In this document: positions 57,622 through 63,375 of the stretch, one piece after another | Position numbering within the stretch: the first letter of the stretch is position 1 | Layout of the letters: every line of letters starts with the position of its first letter | From: Streptomyces malaysiense | Lineage (GTDB): Bacteria; Actinomycetota; Actinomycetes; Streptomycetales; Streptomycetaceae | Direction: 5' to 3' | Length of the DNA stretch: 63,375 nucleotides | Assembly (NCBI RefSeq): GCF_000980885.2 | Contig: NZ_LBDA02000068.1 | Location: 1 to 63,375 of the forward strand | The notes under the pieces: model-generated | What the model was told of the DNA's origin: nothing | The model's input: the letters and a program-made list of their open reading frames with translations, nothing else | The model's database searches: none | Made by a program: the position numbers and the translations under genes

Positions 57622-59172
57622 ATGCTGCTCAACCCCCGCCACCGGGACACCCCTGCCCCCGCCGGCCGGCAGCGGACGGCACCCCGCCGCCGCAAGGCCG
57701 TCCTGCTCGCCTCCGCCGCCTCCGTCTGCTCCCTGTGCCTGCTCGGCGCCGCCGCCCCGCCCGTGCCGCTCGGCATCGGCGACCGGCTGTACCCGACGCT
57801 GGGCAACCCCGGATACGACGTCGCGTCGTACGACGTGGACCTCACCTACCCCGGCGCCAACGACGAGCCGCTCCAGGCCGTGACCACCATCGACGCCTGG
57901 GTCACCGCCGACCTGGACCGCCTCAACCTGGACTTCGCGCGCGGCACCGTCCGCTCCGTCGAGGTCGACGGGATCCCCGCGGACTTCCGGAGCGCCGGGG
58001 AGGACCTGGTCGTCACCCCCGTCCAGCCCCTGCGCCGGGGCGACTGGGTCCGGATCACCGTGCGGCACACCAGCGACCCCAGGCCGGCCGGGGACCAGAA
58101 GGGCGACGGCGGCTGGGTGCCCACCACCGACGGACTCGTCATGGCGAACCAGGCCGATGCCGCCCACCTGGTCTTCCCGTGCAACGACCACCCGTCCGAC
58201 AAGGCGATGTTCACCTTCCGGGTCACCGCGCCCAACGCCTACACGGTGGTCGCCAACGGCCTGCCCGCCGGATCGAGGCGCACCGGCGCCACCACCACCT
58301 GGACCTACCGCACCCGGCACCCCATGGCCACCGAGCTGGCCCAGGTCTCCATCGGCCGCTCCGCAGTGCCGCATCGCGAGGGCCCCCACGGACTGCCCCT
58401 GCGCGACGTCGTCCCCAGCGTCGACCGCGAGACCCTCGAACCCTGGCTCGCCAGGACGCCCGACCAGATCGCCTGGATGGAGAGCAAGGTCGGCCGGTAC
58501 CCGTTCGAGACCTACGGCGTGATCATGGCGAACGCCACCACCGGGTTCGAGCTGGAGACGCAGACCCTCTCGCTCTTCGAGAAGAACCTGTTCACCGAGC
58601 CCGCGTACCCCAAGTGGTACGTCGAGTCGGTCATGGTGCACGAGCTGTCCCACCAGTGGTTCGGCGACAGCGTCAGCCCCAGCGCCTGGTCCGACGTCTG
58701 GCTGAACGAGGGGCACGCGACCTGGTACGAGGCCCTGTACGCGGAGGAGAAGGGCCACCGGCCGATGGTCGACCGGATGAAGGCCGCCTACGGTGCCTCC
58801 GACGGCTGGCGCGCCTCCGGCGGTCCGCCCGCCCGGCCCAGACTGCCCGAGCCCGGCCAGAAGATCAGCATCTTCCGGCCCAGCGTCTACGACGGCGCGG
58901 CCCTCGCCCTCTACGCCCTGCGGCAGGAGATCGGCCGCCCCGCCTTCGAGCGACTGGAGCGGCTCTGGGTCCGCGACCACCGCGACGCCGACGCCTCCAC
59001 CGCCGACTTCGTCGCCCTGGCCTCCCGGGTCGCCGGCCGGGACCTCGGCGGCTTCCTGCACGACTGGCTGTACGGCGAGAAGACCCCGCCGATGCCGGGC
59101 CACCCGGACTGGAAGCCGGACGAGGCGCCCGCCAAGTCCGCGAAGGCGGCCAAGCGGCCGGCCCACCGGTGA
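57622..59172 (+). CDS. Secreted M1-family metallopeptidase
   Basis: The protein has 516 residues. An N-terminal basic region and hydrophobic helix (about 25-46) form a signal peptide. The M1 N-terminal beta domain follows. The gluzincin motif HELSH (His340, Glu341, His344) is followed after 18 residues by Glu363 in WLNEGHATW, the canonical HExxH-x18-E zinc site. The usual GAMEN exopeptidase motif is replaced by 'TGFELETQT', as in several actinobacterial M1-like proteins, so substrate preference may differ. A Lys/Ala-rich tail ends the protein. It is conserved between rsh and hflX. Confidence 0.9.
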   Translation: MLLNPRHRDTPAPAGRQRTAPRRRKAVLLASAASVCSLCLLGAAAPPVPLGIGDRLYPTLGNPGYDVASYDVDLTYPGANDEPLQAVTTIDAWVTADLDRLNLDFARGTVRSVEVDGIPADFRSAGEDLVVTPVQPLRRGDWVRITVRHTSDPRPAGDQKGDGGWVPTTDGLVMANQADAAHLVFPCNDHPSDKAMFTFRVTAPNAYTVVANGLPAGSRRTGATTTWTYRTRHPMATELAQVSIGRSAVPHREGPHGLPLRDVVPSVDRETLEPWLARTPDQIAWMESKVGRYPFETYGVIMANATTGFELETQTLSLFEKNLFTEPAYPKWYVESVMVHELSHQWFGDSVSPSAWSDVWLNEGHATWYEALYAEEKGHRPMVDRMKAAYGASDGWRASGGPPARPRLPEPGQKISIFRPSVYDGAALALYALRQEIGRPAFERLERLWVRDHRDADASTADFVALASRVAGRDLGGFLHDWLYGEKTPPMPGHPDWKPDEAPAKSAKAAKRPAHR

Positions 59173-59191
59173 GCGGGCGGACAGCGCCCCG

Positions 59192-59209
59192 GCCCCCGGA
59201 AACGGGGGC
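59192..59209 (+). terminator. Hairpin after the M1 peptidase gene
   Basis: GCCCCCG (59192-59198) pairs perfectly with CGGGGGC (59203-59209) closed by a GAAA tetraloop of the stable GNRA type. It lies 20 bases after the stop codon. Confidence 0.7.
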
Positions 59210-59395
59210 GGCGGTGCCGCTCCGGCCCCGCGATAACACGGTGACGCGACGCACCGCCCCGTGCGACCATCTTCGGGTCGGCGCCGCGCGGGACACGGGA
59301 ATCTCCCGGGGTACCCGAGCGTTGACCACGACGAGCGGTCCGGCCGGGCCGCCGTACCGACGCCGCCACGGCACTCCCATCGACGTAAGGATCCA

Positions 59396-60886
59396 ATGAC
59401 CTCCTCTTCTTCCCCTTCCCAGGACGCCAAGCGCACGGCGCACGCCTACCCCGAGGGTCTTCGGGCCGATGCCCTGATGGAAGAGGACGTCGCCTGGAGC
59501 CACGAGATCGACGGAGAGCGGGACGGCGACCAGTTCGACCGCTCCGAGCGCGCGGCCCTGCGCCGCGTGGTGGGTCTGTCCACCGAGCTGGAGGACGTCA
59601 CCGAGGTCGAGTACCGCCAGCTCCGCCTGGAGCGGGTCGTGCTCGTCGGCGTGTGGACCACCGGCACCGCGCAGGACGCCGACAACTCCCTCGCGGAGCT
59701 GGCCGCCCTCGCCGAGACGGCGGGCGCCCTCGTGCTCGACGGCGTCATCCAGCGCCGCGACAAGCCCGACGCGGCCACCTACATCGGCTCCGGCAAGGCC
59801 CTGGAGCTGCGCGACATCGTCCTCGAGACGGGCGCGGACACCGTGATCTGCGACGGTGAACTGAGCCCCGGACAGCTGATCCAGCTGGAGGACGTCGTCA
59901 AGGTCAAGGTCATCGACCGCACCGCCCTGATCCTGGACATCTTCGCCCAGCACGCCAAGTCCCGGGAGGGCAAGGCACAGGTCGCGCTCGCGCAGATGCA
60001 GTACATGCTGCCGAGGCTGCGCGGCTGGGGCCAGTCGCTGTCCCGGCAGATGGGTGGCGGTCGCGGCGGCCTCGCCACGCGTGGCCCCGGTGAGACCAAG
60101 ATCGAGACGGACCGGCGCCGGATCCGCGAGAAGATGGCGAAGATGCGCCGGGAGATCGCGGACATGAAGACCGGCCGCGAGATCAAGCGCCAGGAGCGCC
60201 GGCGCAACAAGGTGCCCTCCGTCGCCATCGCGGGCTACACCAACGCGGGCAAGTCCTCCCTGCTCAACCGGCTCACCGGCGCGGGCGTCCTGGTCGAGAA
60301 CGCGCTGTTCGCGACCCTGGACCCGACCGTGCGCCGCGCGGAGACCCCGAGCGGTCGCCTGTACACCCTGGCGGACACCGTCGGCTTCGTCCGGCACCTG
60401 CCCCACCACCTGGTCGAGGCGTTCCGCTCCACCATGGAGGAGGTCGGCGACTCCGACCTGATCCTGCACGTGGTGGACGGCTCGCACCCGGTCCCCGAGG
60501 AGCAGCTCGCCGCCGTGCGCGAGGTCATCCGGGACGTCGGCGCCACCGACGTGCCCGAGATCGTCGTGATCAACAAGGCGGACGCGGCCGACCCGCTGGT
60601 CCTCCAGCGGCTGCTGCGCGTCGAGAAGCGCTCCATCGCGGTCTCGGCCCGCACCGGCCAGGGCATCGCCGAGCTGCTCGCGCTCATCGACGACGAGCTG
60701 CCGCGCCCCGAGGTCGAGGTCGAGGCGCTGGTGCCGTACACCCACGGCAAGCTGGTCGCGCGCGCCCACACGGAGGGCGAGGTGATCTCCGAGGAGCACA
60801 CCGCGGAGGGCACCCTGCTCAAGGTCCGGGTGCACGAGGAACTGGCGGCGGACCTGGCGCCGTACACGCCGGTCTCCGCGACCTGA
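59396..60886 (+). CDS. hflX: GTPase HflX
   Basis: The protein has 496 residues. HflX binds the 50S subunit and splits or rescues stalled ribosomes under stress. The N-terminal HflX domain (about 75-225) includes 'YIGSGKALELRD' and 'GDGELSPGQ-like' strands. The linker has the glycine-rich 'RQMGGGRGGLATRGPGETKIE' stretch. The G domain begins with G1 GYTNAGKSSL (about 279-288), then G3 'DTVGFV' and G4 'NKAD'. A C-terminal domain follows. ATG at 59396 has GTAAGGA 5 bases upstream. The first about 70 residues are an actinobacterial extension. Confidence 0.95.
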   Translation: MTSSSSPSQDAKRTAHAYPEGLRADALMEEDVAWSHEIDGERDGDQFDRSERAALRRVVGLSTELEDVTEVEYRQLRLERVVLVGVWTTGTAQDADNSLAELAALAETAGALVLDGVIQRRDKPDAATYIGSGKALELRDIVLETGADTVICDGELSPGQLIQLEDVVKVKVIDRTALILDIFAQHAKSREGKAQVALAQMQYMLPRLRGWGQSLSRQMGGGRGGLATRGPGETKIETDRRRIREKMAKMRREIADMKTGREIKRQERRRNKVPSVAIAGYTNAGKSSLLNRLTGAGVLVENALFATLDPTVRRAETPSGRLYTLADTVGFVRHLPHHLVEAFRSTMEEVGDSDLILHVVDGSHPVPEEQLAAVREVIRDVGATDVPEIVVINKADAADPLVLQRLLRVEKRSIAVSARTGQGIAELLALIDDELPRPEVEVEALVPYTHGKLVARAHTEGEVISEEHTAEGTLLKVRVHEELAADLAPYTPVSAT

Positions 60887-60899
60887 CCCACGGCAGCAC

Positions 60900-60934
60900 G
60901 AAGGCCCGCCACCCCCTCGGGGCGGCGGGCCTTC
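60900..60934. terminator. Bidirectional terminator between hflX and the protease gene
   Basis: GAAGGCCCGCC (60900-60910) pairs perfectly with GGCGGGCCTTC (60924-60934). It lies 13 bases after the hflX stop codon and can also serve the convergent protease gene. Confidence 0.85.
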
Positions 60935-60953
60935 GCCGTCAGGTCCCGCGGTT

Positions 60954-61007
60954 CCGCGACCGTCCTACGGCTCGGCGGTCCCGCGACCGTCCTACGGCTC
61001 GGCGGTC
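60954..61007. repeat. Two perfect tandem 27-bp repeats
   Basis: The unit CCGCGACCGTCCTACGGCTC plus 7 more bases occurs at 60954-60980 and identically at 60981-61007, followed by the first 5 bases of a third copy. It lies between the hflX terminator and the end of the protease gene. Confidence 0.9.
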
Positions 61008-61033
61008 CCGCGGCCTTCGCGCTCCCGCGGGGC

Positions 61034-62263
61034 TCACCGCCCGGCGAACTTGTCGCTGACCGACTTGTACACGCCCTTGGCCACGTCGCCGAAGCGGGGA
61101 CCCGCCAGCCAGCCGGACGACACCGGGCCGATCGAGGTGTTGGACACCAGGGCCGGCTTGCCGTCCGAGCCGGTCTCCACCCAGCCGCCTCCGGAGGCGC
61201 CACCGGTCATGGTGCAGCCGATCCGGTACATCGTCGGGTCGGCCTGGTTCATCGAGAGCCGGCCCGGCTTGTCCTGGCACTGGTACAGCAGCTGACCGTC
61301 GTACGGCGGCGCCGCCGGGTAGCCCGAGGCCGTCATGCGCGCCACCTTCGGCACGGCCGGCGCGTCGAAGTCCACCCGCAGCGCCCCGCCGACCGTCTCC
61401 TCCAGCGACTTGCCGCCGCTGCCCTGCTCCGGCGTCACATGGATGACCGCGAAGTCGTACGGCGCCCCGTCGCCGCCGGTCTCGCCGCCCTTGTCGATCC
61501 ACTGCTGGGAGGTCTGCGCCGCGTCCGCCCACCAGACGCCGTACGGGGCGATCTGCTCGCGGGAGGCGTGCTGGAGCTGGTCGACCGACCGGGCCGCGTT
61601 GTTGTACGACGGCACGAAGGCGAGGTTGCGGTACCAGCCGCCGCTCTTGCCGGCGTGCACGCAGTGGCCCGCCGTCCAGACGAGGTTGGACTTGCCCGGG
61701 TGCGCGGGGTCCTCCACGACCGTGCCCGAGCAGACCATGTGGCCCTCGGGGGAGTCGAAGAACACCTTGCCGGAGGTGGCCGCGCCGGCGTGGTACGGCG
61801 CCGCGACCTGCCGCGCCTTCACCGGCTGCGGGGTCGGGTCGGTCACGCCCTGGTCACCGGAGATGTCGTTGCCGTCGACGCCCTTGTCCGGGTCGCCCGC
61901 GTGCCGCATCCGGTCCGGGTTCCACAGGCCCTTGATGATCGGGTTGATGAAGTCGTTGGCCTCGCGCAGCCAGTCCTTGCGGTTCCAGTCCTTCCAGGCG
62001 CCGTTCTTCCACTTGTCGATGTCGATCCCGTGCTCCTTGAGCTTCTGGCGCACATCGTCCGGGATCCTGACCTTGCCGTCGCCGGTGGCGGCCGCGGCCG
62101 CGGAGGCGGACGGATCGCCGCCGGCCTGGTCGTCGCCGTTGCAGGCGGTGGCGGTCAGCGCCAGCGCCGAGGCGAGGGTGACCGCCGCCAGCGAGGTCGA
62201 GGCGCGGCGGGTGCGGATGCCCCCTCCTCGCCGGGTGGTGGACGACGGCCGTATGGATCGCAT
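61034..62263 (-). CDS. Secreted trypsin-like serine protease, probable lipoprotein
   Basis: The protein has 409 residues. A twin-arginine-rich basic N-terminus and hydrophobic helix end in a lipobox-like TATAC (Cys41). A linker of about 120 residues carries 'HGIDIDKWKNGAWKDWNRKDW'. The chymotrypsin-fold domain follows, with catalytic His in 'WTAGHCVHAG', Asp in 'PYDFAVIHV' and Ser in 'MTGGASGGGWVE'. ATG at 62263 was chosen to place the signal peptide at the N-terminus. The open frame upstream has no homology. It is likely anchored on the outer face of the membrane or released. Confidence 0.88.
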   Translation of the reverse strand: MRSIRPSSTTRRGGGIRTRRASTSLAAVTLASALALTATACNGDDQAGGDPSASAAAAATGDGKVRIPDDVRQKLKEHGIDIDKWKNGAWKDWNRKDWLREANDFINPIIKGLWNPDRMRHAGDPDKGVDGNDISGDQGVTDPTPQPVKARQVAAPYHAGAATSGKVFFDSPEGHMVCSGTVVEDPAHPGKSNLVWTAGHCVHAGKSGGWYRNLAFVPSYNNAARSVDQLQHASREQIAPYGVWWADAAQTSQQWIDKGGETGGDGAPYDFAVIHVTPEQGSGGKSLEETVGGALRVDFDAPAVPKVARMTASGYPAAPPYDGQLLYQCQDKPGRLSMNQADPTMYRIGCTMTGGASGGGWVETGSDGKPALVSNTSIGPVSSGWLAGPRFGDVAKGVYKSVSDKFAGR

Positions 62264-62571
62264 GCTCGTGACTCCCCGTGTGGTGACGGAACTTCGGCGC
62301 TCGGCCAGGACACCGGCGGTCCTCTCAGGGAGAGTTCGGGCCGGTGCCATGACCTTTCGGAACGGCATCACACCCTATGCGTTCGGCGACCCCGGCCTCC
62401 GCCGGAACGGCAACGGTTTCGCTACGAGCGGCGCGCGGACCGGCGTACCGATCCGGGGCGAGGCCGTGACCCCGGCGCCCGGTGAGCGGTTGTAGGCGGC
62501 GGGGGGCCCGCTGCCTGTCCTTGGTTCCCCGTGGATCAACTCGCCTGTTAACAGCGGGAGGACAGCCAGCC
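62264..62571. other. Divergent region between the protease and the aminotransferase genes (308 bp)
   Basis: No gene is visible. A CTGTTAACAG palindrome lies at 62545-62554, just before the ribosome site of the aminotransferase gene. I found no DmdR-type iron box, although the downstream cluster is expected to be iron-regulated. Confidence 0.5.
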
Positions 62572-63375
62572 GTGGCCGTGACCGAGTCGTTGGCGGAAGA
62601 AGCGCACGGGCCGGCGGGTGCCGTGCACGAGGGGATCCTGCGGCGCCAGTCGGCGCGCGAGTCCTCCGCGCGCACCTACGCACGGGCCCTGCCCATCGTG
62701 CCCGTGCGGGCGCGCGGGCTGACCATCGAGGGCGCGGACGGCCGCCGCTATCTGGACTGCCTCTCCGGCGCGGGCACGCTCGCGCTCGGCCACAACCATC
62801 CGGTGGTCCTGGAGGCGGTGCGGCAAGTCCTCGACTCCGGGGCCCCGTTGTCCGTCCTCGACCTCGCGACCCCGGTCAAGGACGCGTTCATCACCGAGCT
62901 GTTCCGCACCCTTCCGCCGGGTCTCGCCGGGCGGGCGCGGGTGCAGTTCTGCGGACCGGCCGGGACGGACGCCGTCGAGGCCGCGCTCAAACTGGTCCGG
63001 GCCGCGACGGGCCGCTCCGGTGTCCTCGCCTTCACCGGCGCGTACCACGGCATGACGGCGGGCGCGCTGGCCGTCTCCGGGGGCGCGCCCGAGGTCCGGG
63101 CCGTCCGGCTGCCCTATCCGCAGGACTACCGCTGTCCCTTCGGGGTCGGCGGCCCGCGCGGCGCCGAACTCGCCGCCCGCTGGACCGAGTCGCTCCTCGA
63201 CGACCCCAAGTCCGGAGTGCCGCTGCCCGGTGGGATGATCCTCGAACCGGTGCAGGGCGAGGGCGGGGTGCTCCCGGCCCCGGACGACTGGCTGCGCCGG
63301 ATGCGCCGCATCACCGCGGACCGCGCCGTCCCACTGATCGCCGACGAGGTGCAGACCGGCGTCGGCCGCACCGGC
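62572..63375 (+). CDS. Class III aminotransferase (diaminobutyrate type), cut by the window end
   Basis: At least 268 residues are present and the 3' end lies outside the window. Class III PLP aminotransferase motifs are clear: 'YLDCLSGAGTLALGHNHP' (about 61-78), 'FCGPAGTDAVEAALKLVR' (about 125-142), 'GAYHGMTAGALAVSG' (about 154-168), 'EPVQGEGGVLPAPDDWLR' and 'LIADEVQTGVGRTG'. The PLP lysine lies beyond the end. The similarity is to diaminobutyrate--2-oxoglutarate aminotransferases that open NIS siderophore clusters. In S. coelicolor a siderophore-synthetase cluster occupies the equivalent position. GTG at 62572 follows GGGAGGA by 9 bases. Confidence 0.85.
   Translation, partial: MAVTESLAEEAHGPAGAVHEGILRRQSARESSARTYARALPIVPVRARGLTIEGADGRRYLDCLSGAGTLALGHNHPVVLEAVRQVLDSGAPLSVLDLATPVKDAFITELFRTLPPGLAGRARVQFCGPAGTDAVEAALKLVRAATGRSGVLAFTGAYHGMTAGALAVSGGAPEVRAVRLPYPQDYRCPFGVGGPRGAELAARWTESLLDDPKSGVPLPGGMILEPVQGEGGVLPAPDDWLRRMRRITADRAVPLIADEVQTGVGRTG

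Overview
The window looks like a Streptomyces chromosome core segment. The evidence is very high GC with strong third-position G/C bias, frequent GTG starts, and Streptomyces-type genes in a familiar order: osaC/osaA/osaB, ftsK, rodZ-like, rimO, pgsA, cinA, clgR, dps, lhr, DUF3046, recA, recX, gluABCD, miaB, miaA, dapF, rshA, hflX. From memory this order matches the SCO574x to SCO5799 interval of S. coelicolor. It is not identical to that interval, because there are what look like strain- or lineage-specific insertions and decayed genes. No species can be named from the sequence alone.

Layout. (1) 1-1030: the 3' end of a 5S rRNA with an 18-bp-stem terminator, a shortened DegT-like aminotransferase gene, and tRNA-Thr(GGT) with its own promoter and terminator. 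(2) 1-10.6 kb: the osmotic-stress cluster, with osaC (anti-sigma kinase/PAS/GAF/PP2C) divergent from osaA (giant hybrid kinase with 11-12 HAMP units) and osaB (response regulator with a coiled-coil tail). (3) 10.7-18.1 kb: ftsK, a RodZ-like protein, then the overlapping rimO-pgsA-cinA operon and clgR. (4) 18.3-27.5 kb: dps, a small membrane protein, a Nei-type glycosylase, the giant helicase lhr, a collapsed AraC/AzlCD locus reduced to a chimeric pseudogene, and an alpha/alpha-toroid-like protein. (5) 27.7-31.6 kb: DUF3046, an AI-2E family permease, and recA-recX with a LexA-type box. (6) 31.7-36.9 kb: a class A flavin monooxygenase and the gluABCD glutamate uptake operon, with hairpins at both ends of the permease part. 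(7) 37.1-40.8 kb: a two-component system with a TAXI binding protein and a MazG-like protein.

(8) 40.9-48.7 kb: an accessory-looking block with a MarR regulator and its palindromic operator, a DUF6204 protein, a tandem universal stress protein, 6-phosphogluconate and glucose-6-phosphate dehydrogenases (gnd-zwf), and a cydAB quinol oxidase without cydCD. This block couples NADPH supply, stress sensing and an alternative terminal oxidase. (9) 49.2-61 kb: miaB, an extradiol-dioxygenase-fold protein, a small gene pair including an antitoxin-like protein, miaA, a membrane protein, dapF, rshA, a secreted M1 peptidase and hflX. (10) 61-63.4 kb: a trypsin-like lipoprotein, then the start of a class III aminotransferase that probably opens a siderophore cluster continuing beyond the window.

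Common themes are stress adaptation (Osa, ClgR, Dps, RecA/RecX, RshA, USP), tRNA and ribosome modification (RimO, MiaA, MiaB, HflX), and envelope or division functions (FtsK, PgsA, RodZ-like). Residue numbers come from hand counting. Family assignments come from motif recognition without database searches.
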